NCBI GenBank assembly: GCA_021018995.1
Contig: CM037591.1
Coordinates: 1,804,001-1,868,000, forward strand
DNA: 64,000 nucleotides
Direction: 5' to 3'
Source of the DNA: Chloranthus sessilifolius
Lineage: Eukaryota > Streptophyta > Magnoliopsida > Chloranthales > Chloranthaceae
The notes under the pieces were generated by a model. The model did no database searches, had not been told where the DNA came from, and was given only the letters and a program-made list of their open reading frames with translations. The number at the start of each line of letters is the position of its first letter. Position 1 is the first letter of the stretch. Made by a program: the position numbers and the translations under genes. Shown in pieces: positions 35,040-46,033 of the stretch.

Positions 35040-35760
35040 TGGGTCATGCAAGTAATTTATTGACTCTTCTCGTGTGAGACCTGTAGGCTCCAAATCTGAT
35101 AATTAACAAATTTTCGTGACTGGGTTTAATATGAGTCATTTATTGACTCTTATAAGTCTAAGTTAGACTAATGTGAGACCTGTAGGATCCAAATATGATA
35201 GATAATGAGATCAGTCATGTTAAACATTGTCAATATTGATGTACCAATAGAGATTTTTTATGACTTGGTCCCATATAAGTCATTTACTAACTCTTATGAG
35301 TCCAAGTAAGACTCATGTCCGACCTGTAGGCTCCAAATATGATAGTTAACCATTTTTTATGACTGATTCTGAAATGAGTCATTTACTGATTCTTATAAGT
35401 CCAAGTTAGACTAATGTGAGACCTGTAGGATCCAAATATGATAGACAATGAGATCAGTCATGTTAAACACTGCCAATATTGATGTACTAATAGGGATTTC
35501 ACATAACTTAGTCCCATATGAGTCATTTAGTGACTCTTATGATTCTAAGTAAGACTTATGTGAGACCTGTAGGATCCAAATCTGATAGTCAATGATGTCA
35601 GTCAAGTTATAGTCCCATAACAGTGATGTACCAATCGTCATATTATAGTCTGATAACAGTGATATACCAATAAGCAATTTACCTAATATAAGTCTCATAT
35701 AAGTCATTAACGAACTCTTACAAGTCCCATAGAGACTCATGTGAGTCCAGTAGGGCTTTA
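35040..35760 (+). repeat. Higher-order tandem repeat, 99 + 144 bp
   Basis: The marker GACCTGTAGG recurs at 35078, 35177, 35321, 35420 and 35564, giving spacings of 99, 144, 99 and 144 bp. Two alternating monomers therefore form a 243-bp higher-order unit in just over two copies. Both share 'agtcatttactgactcttatgagtccaagt'-like sequence; the long monomer adds 'gagatcagtcatgttaaac'. It lies between the plus-strand Ulp1 gene and the 3' end of the minus-strand GRF gene. 35761-36172 is AT-rich with a short duplicated phrase 'cattttagtcagcacat' (about 35910 and 35941). Confidence 0.85.
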
Positions 35761-36172
35761 AGGAATGGATTGAATATCACCTAATTGAAAGAACATTCCC
35801 TGGTTCACACATAGACATATATATGCATGATAATAAACCTCGACTTCTATTAGTAGACTAGAAATCTACTTAACTTTTCCCTTAAAGCTATTGAGACCCA
35901 TAAATAATTTTAGTCAGCACATTTATCATATTCATTAGATCATTTTAGTCAGCACATCTATCATATTCGTTACATGTATATCCAAAGCAGTCAAACGGAA
36001 ACTGAAAAAGTTTGTAGTAGTATGAACCTTTTCAACAATATAGTAGTAGACTATATTACTTCTACAAATAACTTTCAAAAAATTAAAAATACTTATGTGC
36101 TTTGCTTATAATAATGCAAAATTATTAAGCAATTATACATAAAGCTAACCAAAATATGTAGATAACTCTAAA

Positions 36173-36404
36173 TCAAGGAAGGCTTCCTTTTCTTTTACTG
36201 CTTATTGACGTAGTCACCTCAAATTTGTTGGCGAGCTCTTCAATCTCCACCGTCACTTTTAGTTTTAAATCATCCCTTTTAATGTTCTCCAACTTCGACG
36301 TCGACGTCGAGGTTTGAGAACTTTTGTCTAACCAGCTAAAGTACCGACATTGATAACATGTAAAGTACTTACGCCCGAGATTCTTGAGAGAGTTTGAAAC
36401 TCAC
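36173..36404 (-). pseudogene. CCHC/GRF zinc-finger gene, 3' part (split by gypsy element)
   Basis: The minus strand reads VSNSLKNLGRKYFTCYQCRY then FSWLDK, the second half of a GRF zinc finger (pattern N..GR.Y..C..C..F.W), then a Ser-rich linker, LENIKRDDLKLKVTVEIEEL (possible short coiled coil) and a stop near 36173. The upstream half is at 45455-45800. With the 9-kb gypsy element and one target duplication removed, the two halves abut in this finger. GRF fingers bind single-stranded nucleic acid in host repair proteins and occur in TE-borne plant genes; the role here is unknown. Confidence 0.6.
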
Positions 36405-37261
36405 TGTGACAGCCCAGATTTCGGCACCCCGAAACCCGTGCCATCGGCACAGCCCTCGAGGTCGTGCCCCATATTGTAAGTGCGGAACACTTGGTACATC
36501 CCATTCATAATATTAAATAAAAGAAAATAATACAAAATAACTCTCCATTTCTACAGTACGTTAATCCAAAAATACATGTCCAAAAGATAGCTCTAATTTC
36601 ATGACTCTGCATGAGCAAAAGAATCAACCCGAACCATTAGTGTCGTAACTACAGTCACTCTCAATGGTTCGACAAAAGAATATTACATATACGTTTACCC
36701 TTTCAAAAAAAATAAGGCTGGACGTACCAAGCCGTAATTCTCTTTTCTCTTTACAAAATACTATCAAAATACGCAGCGAAAATCTTCTAGAAGAATCTCT
36801 CCGGAGGAGGCTCAGTCTCCTCCCTAGGAAAGTACTCCGAATCATCGAGATCACCCTCGTCTGTAGCAATTCCTACATCCTCATCAATTTCTAAACCGTC
36901 ACCTGTGACATATAGTCAAAGGGTGAGCTACATCCTAGCTTAATAGGGCAATATCACAGCAAGTATATCCATTTTACAAACATATATTTCATGACAAAAA
37001 TAAACATGCTTTCATAGTTATATCATTTCTTGAAAAATAACTTTAAGATGTGACAAGATAATTTGACTACTTTTATCATTCTGATCGTGCATTTCTTTCA
37101 ATGATTACTAGTTTCCTTAGTTGCAACCAGGCTGAGATCTTGACTTAAATCTTAACTTAAATAATTCTTGAGCAATATAGCATCGAGCCCCGATGAAATA
37201 CCCTCCATCGTTATCTAATCAGACTATTTTTCATAGAATTGTCCTCGTCCCTGTCTCTTAG

Positions 37262-37560
37262 GTGACGAGCTTAATACTACTATACATCCCTGGGATGTCT
37301 GCTGGTGTATGAATTAGCCACGATGTCAATCCACGGATATCCCGCCACACAATCTTCTGAACCTTAAATCTAATTGTGCAATAAATATAGTTATTCACCA
37401 TGAATTTGTGCTAATAGATAATAAAACTCAGCCCGTGCATTCATGTTTACTGTTTATCTCTTTAACATGGATCTTTTATCCACCTCACATCCCTGGGATG
37501 TCACGCTGTCTATTGCATCACTGCGATGCCTGTGTGTTCTTGCATCCCTGGGATGATCTT
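37262..37560. repeat. CCCTGGG hairpin series in 3' LTR
   Basis: ACATCCCTGGGATGT at about 37265 and 37489, GCATCACTGCGATGC at about 37515, and CATCCCTGGGATG at about 37542. The second kind has a changed centre (CTGC) but keeps GCATC/GATGC arms. In the other LTR the first has decayed to 'acatcctcgatgt' (43930). Confidence 0.8.
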
Positions 37561-37914
37561 TCTCTTACTTAATGAATTCCTCTTTTACTTGCGTAAACAC
37601 ATGCACTATTGCCATTTACTTTATGCTTTGCATTAACTATAACTCAACAAAATTTAATGGAACATGCATCTTACACTATCACTACATATGGGTTTGTAAT
37701 ATAGCATACTAGTTAGATATTCCCCTACCTTACATGCATCTCGAACCTTTGAATCCTCAAACCCGATCCTACTATGAGTAACTCAACGGTTCGGCTTAAC
37801 CTAGGCATGATCAACATATGCAAAATATCATTACAATATTTAAACAGTGGGTCAAGAAGCCTAGGTTCAATTACCATTCATTTTCAAACTAAACTAGACT
37901 CCAAAGCCTAAATT

Positions 37915-38250
37915 ACTCAAATCGATCGAACGATTTTCAAATCGTTCGAACGATTCACAAAATCGTTCGAACGGTTTCTAAATCGTTCGAATGAATTTCA
38001 TATCGTTTGAACGGTTTCTAAATTGTTCAAACGAATTTTATTTCGTTCGAACGAATTCTCCTTTTTCTTCTTTATCTTCTGAGCAAACCGTTCAATTGAT
38101 TTTTTTATTTCGATCAAACGGTTTCCAAAATCGAACGAATGAAATTCAAATCGTTCGATCGATTTACTCAGAAACCCTTCTCTCTTTTCAAATCTTCTCC
38201 TCAGGCCAAATTCGTTCAAACGGTTTGGAAATCGTTTGATCGAATTTGCC
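37915..38250. repeat. Array of palindrome TCGTTCGAACGA in 3' LTR
   Basis: At least a dozen exact or near copies of the palindrome TCGTTCGAACGA (variants TCGATCGAACGA, TCGTTTGAACGG, TCGTTCAAACGG) over about 335 bp, in two clusters, at the same relative place in the LTR as the TCGATTAATCGA array of the solo LTR. The corresponding block in the 5' LTR is at 44545-44815 and lacks a few units. Confidence 0.88.
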
Positions 38251-38881
38251 TGTTCTCAGCTTTGGATCGAGTTCATCAATTCTTGAACTCCTCCAACCCT
38301 TCTAAAACTTCACCAATCTCATGTCTTTATACTATATTTATATATATAAACATATTGCTAAATCAAACTAATTTTAAAGAATCTCTTAAGAAAATTTAGC
38401 TCACCTTCAACGGTTGGATCCTTTGATCCCAAGTCTGATCTTACTAGGGTTTCTCAATCTCACAATTAAAACCTCTCCTCGATCCCAAGCTCTATCTGCT
38501 AGTTCTCCGAGCCAAAGTCAATAATTTGCATTCAATACAATCGCATGATTTCTCATATATACTCTCCCACTCTCTCTCTCTCTCTTTCTCTTAACTCTCC
38601 TCTTAACTACTCAATCAAAAGAAATACTTTATTTCCCTTTCCCTTCTTCCTTATAACCTATCCATTTGTCTTGGTGTTAAACACCAACATCTAAGGTACA
38701 TGTGTGTGTGTGTACATACATAAGGATACTCAATCCATCTAAAGGGTGAGTTTATATTATACACCTCGTATACCTACGATTGATAAGTCGACTCTGTCAA
38801 AGGTGACCCGTCAAACACGTGACCAGTTGGTCAGCATCCCGAGGTGAACCATTTAAAATACAAAATTTCTGGGACGTTACA

Positions 38882-38894
38882 TTCACCCCTCCAT
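38882..38894 (-). promoter_or_regulatory. Polypurine tract
   Basis: On the sense (minus) strand ATGGAGGGGTGAA directly precedes the 3' LTR. This is the RNase-H-resistant primer for plus-strand DNA synthesis. Confidence 0.7.
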
Positions 38895-39074
38895 GGGAAT
38901 TTCGTCCCCGAAAATGATACGCAAGAGGGGCCTCCCCCACACCCCAGCATGGGTACACGTGGGACTTAGTTCAAATACCCATCCTGCATGAAGTACATGT
39001 AGTCACAAAGAAAACAGCCACACATACAAAATAGATAGCTAAATTGGAAACACATTCACCAACATAAATACAAT

Positions 39075-41464
39075 TTATAGACAAGAGAAAACAAAAATGC
39101 AGTTATACAGTGTCAAGTGGCAGTCATGCCACGATTGGTCAAGAGGAACATGTCCTCGGCTACCTGTGTTTGAGACATACTCTGCTACGTCGTGTTTGAG
39201 ACCTCTCCACCAGTAGCTCCTACGCAGATCTTGATACATTTTGGTACTACCCGGATGGATGGCGTACTTTGACTTGTGTGCTTCATCCAAAATAGTCTGG
39301 CATAGACCGGCATCAATCGAAATACAGAGGCGTCCCCTGAATAAATAGGAACCGTCCTCCCGTATAGAGAAATCCGGTCGAGTCCCCCCCATCACTTCCT
39401 TTCGAATCTTAACCAACTCGACATCTTTCATCTGTAATTCGTGTACGTGTTCGAAGATCATTGGCCGAACTGAAATATTGGCCAACAAGGTACCTGAAGC
39501 TTGTACTTCTATCATCGCATCATACATTGACAAATCTTCGAACAATTTCCACCTGTGCATTCCCAGTATCAGGTTAGTCAATTGAGCCGAACCTTTCCCA
39601 CTCAAAGCATCGACGACCACATTAGCCTTGCCGGGATGATATTGGATAGAGCAATTATAATCTTTGAGAAATTCCATCCACCTTCTCTGCCTCATGTTTA
39701 GCTCTTTCTGTGTAAATAAATATCAGAGGCTTTTATGGTCCGTGAAAATCTCAAAGGTCTCTCCATACAAATAGTGTCGCCAGATCTTCAATGCGAAAAT
39801 GACTGCAGCGAGCTCGAGGTCATGAGTCAGGTAATTCTTTTCATGGTCCTTCAACTGTCTCGACCCATAAGCAATCACCTTTTTATACTGGTTTAGCACA
39901 CAACCTAAACCACTATGAGAAGCATCACTATAAACTGCAAAACCTCCACTGCTTGAAGGAATTGCAAGTACCGGGACTGAGGTCAGTCGCTTCTTCAACT
40001 CTTGAAAACTTGCTTCACACGCATCGATCCACTCAAATCGCACATCTTTTCGTGTGAGTCTGGTCAGTGGCCCCGATAGTTTAGAAAACCCTTCCACAAA
40101 ATGTCTATAATACCCGGCTAGACCAAGGAAACTACGTACCTCGGTGACCGTCTTTGGTTGTTCCCACTGCACGACTGCCTCAATCTTAGTAGGATCCACC
40201 GTGACACCATCTTTTGAGACAACGTGTCCCAAAAAGGTAACTTCTTCTAACCAAACTCGCATTTACTGAGTTTGGCGTATAATTGGTATTCACGTATTGT
40301 CTGTAGAGCGGATCTCAAATGTTCCTCATGTTCTTTCCTTGATTTGGAGTAGATGAGGATATCATCGACAAATACAACTACGCAAGAGTCCAGGTGTGGT
40401 TTAAACACCCGATTCATTAAATCCATGAAGGACGCCGGCGCATTCGTCAATCCAAACGGCATCACTAAAAACTCGTAGTGTCCGTATCTCGTCCTAAAAG
40501 CAGTCTTTTGAATGTCTCCTGCTTTGACCCTGAGCTGATGATATCCCGACCTCAAGTCGATCTTTGAAAAATACTTGGCTCCCTGTAGCTGGTCAAACAA
40601 ATCATCTATCCTTGGCAACGGATACTTATTCTTAATAGTGAGTTTATTCAACTGACGGTAATCAATGCATAACCTCATTGATCTGTCCTTCTTCTTAACA
40701 AACAAGACCGGCGCACCCCAAGGGGATACACTAGGTCTGACAAACCCCTTATCTAAAAGTTCCTGCAATTGTTCCTTCAATTCTTTCAACTCGGTCGGAG
40801 CCATTCTATATGGCGCTTTAGAAACCGGCTCCGTTCCAGGTGCCAAGTCTATAGCAAACTCCACTTCTCGATCCGGTGGTAAGCCTGGTAATTCCGCTGG
40901 GAATACATCTTCAAATTCGCACACCACTACGATTTTCGTAATTATATTCTTTCTTTCCTTGTCATCCTTCAAGAAGGCTAAGTAACCACTGCATCCATTC
41001 TTGATTAGGCGCTCAGCCTTGATGGCGGACACAAGTGGTAGGAATTTTGTTCGTACTCCAACAAATCGAAATGATCTCCTAGTATTCAGCCTAAAGATGA
41101 TAATCTTACTTTTGCAGTCAACCGTTGCACAGTGTTTTGACAACCAGTCCATGCCAAGGATTACATCAAATCCTTGCATGTCTAACATAATCAAATTTGC
41201 TGACAACTCAAAAACCTCTCCATCTTTAACAGCTACCGTTACTGACTTGCAGATTAAGTCTGCATTCACTACTGGTCCATTTGGAACTGTCACAGCCAAG
41301 ATGAAATCTAATGTCTCTGGCTTGATCCCCATCCTTCTTACAAATCGAGGAGTAACAAACGAATGAGGAAACCCTGGGTCTATCAACGCTCTACCCTCGT
41401 ACGCTCCACGGCTCTCTTTCCCATATACAAATAAGGTACCTATAGTGTACATACATCTTATCAC
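39075..41464 (-). pseudogene. Gypsy pol relic: protease, RT, RNase H, integrase start
   Basis: From 41464 the frame gives the aspartic protease ([11 protein letters not shown], later DVILGMDWL) and reverse transcriptase ([49 protein letters not shown] with the catalytic Asp pair). A one-base frameshift at about 40255 follows KCEF. RT thumb and RNase H continue in the new frame ([53 protein letters not shown]) to an in-frame TGA at 39723. Then come [20 protein letters not shown] and the integrase H2C2 start ([19 protein letters not shown]). After about 39180 the sequence is unlike integrase: the catalytic core and C-terminal domain are deleted, so the element cannot encode its own integration. 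Confidence 0.88.
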
Positions 41465-41469
41465 TTCAC

Positions 41470-41640
41470 TCGGGTTACTGACTTAAACATATTATTCAAG
41501 TGTATATTATTCAAATGACCAACAAAACTCTTAATTTATAATTAATCTAACCAAGAAAAATATACTATTTTTCGACTAATTCATTGTAAATGTTGAATTT
41601 GATAGCATGCTAATTAAACTCAAGTAGAACTCACCTTGAA
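41470..41640 (-). other. Intron-like AT-rich gap between gag and protease
   Basis: After NDIIQG the sense strand goes GTGAGT, then about 170 bp of very AT-rich sequence with no gypsy homology, then returns to the protease frame near [13 protein letters not shown] donor is clear; several AG acceptors are possible (for example AAG before ATG 41464). Either a spliced intron or a small insertion. Confidence 0.35.
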
Positions 41641-41707
41641 TAATATCGTTGGAGTTATGAGCTTCCTCTGCCATGACTGCATAAGTTCTCCCTTGTACAA
41701 CCGGTCT

Positions 41708-42958
41708 CTAAGCCTGTACGGTTCGTGATGCAGAAGCAGAAGCTATTCTCCCTTTGCTCATCTCAGGGCAATCCTTTATTATGTGGCCTAGTTTCCCACA
41801 TCGGTAACACCCCTGCATTCCCCTTCTACAATCGACTGTTCTGTGAGGCTTGCCGCATTTGGCACAAGTCTCCTTTGGAGTAGAGGAAGCTGCCCGAGAG
41901 ATGCCTTGAGTAGCAGATACTCCGGTGGTGGCGGTAGGGTTCCCATATCGAATCGGTCTCACAAACACGGACGTAGGTGGTCTAGAGAAATTTGTATACG
42001 TGCCCTGTCTAGGGAGTGGAGTCGTCGTGGTAAATCTCGGCTTTTTGTTCCCCGAGCTATACTCACTTCCTCCCCCTTAAGCTGTTCATGCCCCGTCGTG
42101 TTGATCTCGTCTCTTGTACACCCCATATATATCCCTCTCGGCTACAATGGCTTTTCCCATCACATCCGCATAGAATTCTAGTTCAAAGATTGACACTCTT
42201 TCACGGATGTTTGGTCTTAAACCCTCTGCAAATTTAGCCGCCTTCATGATTTCTGTAGATGCTAGCTCCGATGCAAATCGAGACAACCGCGTGAACTCTA
42301 CACCATACTCTCTGACTGACATGCCTCTCTGTTGTAAGTTTGCGAACTCTCTCCTCATCTGGACTCGCACTTGCTTAGGGAAGTACTCCCTATTGAACTC
42401 CGTTACAAATTCTGTCCAAGTCCATAGACGGTGAGGGTCTTCAACTTCTCTTCTCCTCAGCACAGACTTCCACCACGGATCGGCATCTCCCTCCAACTGT
42501 AAGGAAGCCCATCCTACCTTCTCACTTTCTGTACCCCGTAGTCTGTCTAGAAGCTTTTCAATTTGATTCAACCACTTCTCTGCTTCTAATGGGTCCGTCT
42601 GTCCATAGAAACTAGGAGGTCTCAATCTCTTAAAATCTACAAAAGATGATGGCAACAATGCTGAAGGAGGTGGTGGTGGTGGCTGATGACTGTTGGTGTT
42701 ATTGACGTTATTCGCCGCCAATAGTGCCGTCTGCTCGGCCAATATCGCAGTCTGCTGCGTCTGCTAAGCCATCGCAGCAGCCATAGTCTCCATAGCCAAT
42801 GCGATCCGGTTAGTCGTTTCACTCCTCTGTTCTCCTTCTCGGAAATTTTCCTGGTCTCTACTACTAGACCCTGCCTGAAATCTCTCGTCACCGCTCTGGT
42901 TTCTATTCTGGGTACCTCTCGGTCGACCCCATCTTTCAGAAGACATCGTGCTCTGCAT
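41708..42958 (-). pseudogene. Gypsy gag relic with CCHC zinc knuckle
   Basis: The likely start is ATG 42958 (MQSTMSSERWGRPRGTQ). An in-frame TAG at about 42764 follows METMAAAMA. The retrotransposon gag domain follows (RLRPPSFYGQTDPLEAEKWL, WASLQLEGDADPWWKSV, WTWTEFVTEFNREYFP, FANLQQRGMSVREYGVEF). Two close stops occur near 42080-42088, then the same frame goes on to the nucleocapsid knuckle CYRCGKLGHIIKDC (about 41790) and another stop at 41708. Gag forms the virus-like particle; with four stops in one frame this copy is dead. Confidence 0.88.
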
Positions 42959-43037
42959 GTGAAACCAAAGTTTCGTTAGCAGAAGATCCCTTCACTCCAA
43001 CAAAATCTAAGACTTTGTCATAAATTCTAAAGAAACT

Positions 43038-43050
43038 GCTCTAATACCAA
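43038..43050 (-). promoter_or_regulatory. Primer-binding site (tRNA-Met type)
   Basis: On the sense strand TTGGTATTAGAGC lies just inside the 5' LTR, matching the usual TGGTATCAGAGC site with one change. Confidence 0.8.
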
Positions 43051-43051
43051 C

Positions 43052-45449
43052 TGTGACAGCCCAGATTTCGACACCCCGAAACCCGTGCCATCGGCACAGC
43101 CCTCGAGGCCGTGCCCCATATTGTAAGTGCAGAACACTTGGTACATCCCATTCATAATATTAAACAAAAGAAAATAATGCAAAATAACTCTCCATTTCTA
43201 CAGTACGTTAATCCAAAAACACATGCCTAAAATATAGTTCTAATTTCATGACTCCGCATGAGCAAAAGAACCAACCTGAACCATTAGTGCCGTAACAACA
43301 GTCACTCTCAATGGTTCGATAAAAGAATATTACATATACGTTTACCCTTTCAAAAAAAATAAGGCTGGACGTACCAAGCCGTAATTCTCTTTTCTCTTTA
43401 CAAAATACTATCAAAATACGCAGCGAAAATTTTTCAGAAGAATCTCTCCGGAGGAGGCTCAGTCTCCTCCCTAGGAAAGTACTCCGAATCACCGGGATCA
43501 CCCTCGTCTGTAGCAATTCCTACATCCTCATCAATTTCTAAACCGTCACCTATGACATATAGTCAAAGGGTGAGCCACATCCTAGCTCAATAGGGCAATA
43601 TCACAGTAAGTACATCCATTTTACAAACATATATTTCATGACAAAAATAAACATGCTTTCATAGTTATATCATTTCTTGAAAAATAACTGTAAGATGTGA
43701 CAAGATAATTTGACTACTTTTATCATTCTGATCGTGCATTTCTTTCAATGATTACTAGTTTCCTTAGTTACAACCAGGCTGAGATCTTGACTTAAATCTT
43801 AACTTAAATAATCTCCGAGCAATATAGCATCGAGCCCCGATGGAATACCCTCCATTGTCGTCTAATTAGACTATTTTTCATGGAATTGTCCTCGTCCCTG
43901 TCTCTTAGGCGACGGGCTTAATACTATTATACATCCTCGATGTCTCTGGCGGTGTCTGGATTAGTCATTGCATGGTCATCCGGATATCTCTGAACCTTAA
44001 ATTGAATTGTGCAATAAATATAGTTATTCACCGTGAATTTGTGCTAATAGATAATAACACTCAGCCCGTGCATTCATGTTTACTGTTTATCTCTTTAACA
44101 TGGATCTTTCGTCCACCTCACATCCCTGGGATGTCACGCTGTCTATTGCATCTCTGCGATGCCTGTGTGTTCTTACATCCCTGGGATGATCTTTCTCTTA
44201 CTTAATGAATTCCTCTTTTACTTGCATAAACACATGCACTATTTCCATTTACTTTATGCTTTGCATTAACTATAACTCAACAAAATTTAATGGAACATGC
44301 ATCTTACACTATCACTACATATGGGTTTGTAATATAGCATACTAGTTAGATATTCCCCTACCTTACATGCATCTCGAACCTTTGAATCCTCAAACCCGAT
44401 CCTACTATGAGCAACTCAACGGTTCGGCTTAACCTAGGCATGATCAACATATGCAAAATATCATTACAATGTTTAAACAGTGGGTCAAGAATCCTAGGTT
44501 CAATTACCATTCATTTTCAAACTAAACTAGACTCCAAAGCCTAAATTACTCAAATCGATCGAACGATTCACAAAATCGTTTGAACGGTTTCTAAATCGTT
44601 TGAACGAATTTTATTTCGTTCGAACGAATTCTCCGTTTTCTTCTTTATCTTCTGAGCAAACCGTTCAATTGATTTTTTTATTTCGATCAAACGGTTTCCA
44701 AAATCGAACGAACGAAATTCAAATCGTTCGATCGATTTACTCAAAAACCCTTCTCTCTTTTCAAATCTTCTCCTGAGGCCAAATTCGTTCAAACGGTTTG
44801 GAAATCGTTTGATCGAATTTGCCTGTTCTCAGCTTTGGATCGAGTTCATCAATTCTTGAACTCCTCCAACCCTTCTAAAACTTCACCAATCTCATGTCTT
44901 TATACTATATTTATATATATAAACATATTGCTAAATCAAACTAATTTTAAAGAATCTCTTAAGAAAATTTAGCTCACCTTCAACGGTTGGATCCTTTGAT
45001 CCCAAGTCTGATCTTACTAGGGTTTCTCAATCTCACAATTAAAACCTCTCCTCGATCCCAAGCTCGATCTGCTAGTTCTCCGAGCCAAAGTCAATAATTT
45101 GCATTCAATACAATCGCATGATTTCTCATATTTACTCTCTCACTCTCTCTCTCTTTCTCTTAACTCTCCTCTTAACTACTCAATCAAAAGAAATACTTTA
45201 TTTTCCTTTCCCTTCTTCCTTATAACCTATCCATTTGTCTTGGTGTTAAACACCAACATCTAAGGTACATGTGTGTGTGTACATACATAAGAATACTCAG
45301 TCCATCTAAAGGGTGAGTTTATATTATACACCTCGTATACCTACAATTGATAAGTCAACTCTGTCAAAGGTGACCCGGTCAAACACGTGACCAGTTGATC
45401 CGCATCCCGAGGTGAACCATTTAAAATACGAAATTTTTGGGACGTTACA
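43052..45449 (-). repeat. 5' LTR of gypsy element
   Basis: 2398 bp, near-identical to 36405-38881. Differences include loss of about 60 bp of palindrome units near 44565, a shortened and altered segment at 43930-43990, and scattered transitions. Sense start TGTAACGTCCC at 45449. Confidence 0.92.
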
Positions 45450-45454
45450 CTCGC

Positions 45455-45800
45455 AGTGTTGATTACTTCTGACAGTAGCAAAGAGGACGAGCATCGTCAA
45501 AGTGAACCGTTTCATCGTTCTTAACGGTTCGATTTACCAATCCTGAACATTCATCTGAAGAACCCACAATGGTAACACTTATAATATTTACGGTCGGGAT
45601 TCTTGTCAGAGTTTGAAACCCAATGCACTGCTGATTTTTTACAGTAACATAGGGGTGCACCGCACCCTTTTAATCAATGATTTTCTTTTGCGGGCAATCT
45701 TTAATCTAATGTCCACGCATTTGACAACCAAAACAGATATCCATTTCAGCTTCTCTATATAAAGATTTGAGATACAATTACAACAAAATTGAACATACAA
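45455..45800 (-). pseudogene. CCHC/GRF zinc-finger gene, 5' part (split by gypsy element)
   Basis: The minus strand encodes a CCHC knuckle (MDICFGCQMRGH.IKDCP, about 45745-45690, with a stop where Trp is expected), then a first GRF zinc finger: GAPLCYCKKSAVHWVSNSDK followed by NPDRKYYKCYHCGFF. After a short linker a second finger starts (DDARPLCYCQK) and is cut by the gypsy element at 45454; its remainder is at 36173-36404. Tandem GRF fingers after a CCHC knuckle are typical of TE-associated plant proteins. The frame shifts between fingers and a TAA follows CYCQK, so it is decayed. The upstream start is not identified. The Ulp1-type gene ends 230 bp upstream on the same strand. Confidence 0.65.
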
Positions 45801-46033
45801 TAGAATAAATGTGTTAATGGTAAATTACAATATATGTGTAATTTAATTGAAGAACACTCTACAGAAAAGAATAAACTTAAAAATACTACATGACAATCTT
45901 AAAACTCATAGTTTAGCTCCAAAAAATAAATTTCATTATTAATGAACATATTGATAAATTACTGCCTGTTTGATGTGGTAAGAGAAAGGTAGCATACGAT
46001 ACAAAAGACGGGATCATTTTATACCAAAATGTG

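Larger units (their letters stand above)
36405..38881 (-). repeat. 3' LTR of gypsy element
   Basis: 2477 bp, plus-strand ends TGTGACAGCCC and GGGACGTTACA. Nearly identical to 43052-45449, but it keeps about 60 bp more in the palindrome array near 37940 and a longer segment near 37280-37370. A TATA-rich stretch at 38328-38350 could serve as the promoter in the sense direction. Confidence 0.92.
36405..45449 (-). mobile_element. Ty3/gypsy LTR retrotransposon, probably Tekay/Del clade, integrase-deleted
   Basis: Whole element, 9045 bp, sense on the minus strand. It has long LTRs (36405-38881 and 43052-45449), a tRNA-Met-type primer site next to the right LTR, a polypurine tract next to the left LTR, and gag, protease, RT and RNase H between them. 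The flanks CTCAC (36400-36404) and CTCGC (45450-45454) are a 5-bp target duplication with one mismatch. The internal part is only 4.17 kb because the integrase core and chromodomain region are missing. LTR divergence looks low apart from indels. Clade call is from the RT wording, by recall. Confidence 0.9.

Noticed and set aside
41330-41400. Protease motif DPG instead of DSG taken as a lesion
   Set aside because: DPG occurs in many plant gypsy proteases, so I do not count it as inactivating.
36405-45449. Endogenous pararetrovirus considered for the RT-containing element
   Set aside because: LTRs with TG...CA ends, a tRNA-Met primer site, polypurine tract, 5-bp target duplication and a protease-RT-RNase H-integrase order identify a Ty3/gypsy retrotransposon; no movement-protein or envelope-like frame seen.
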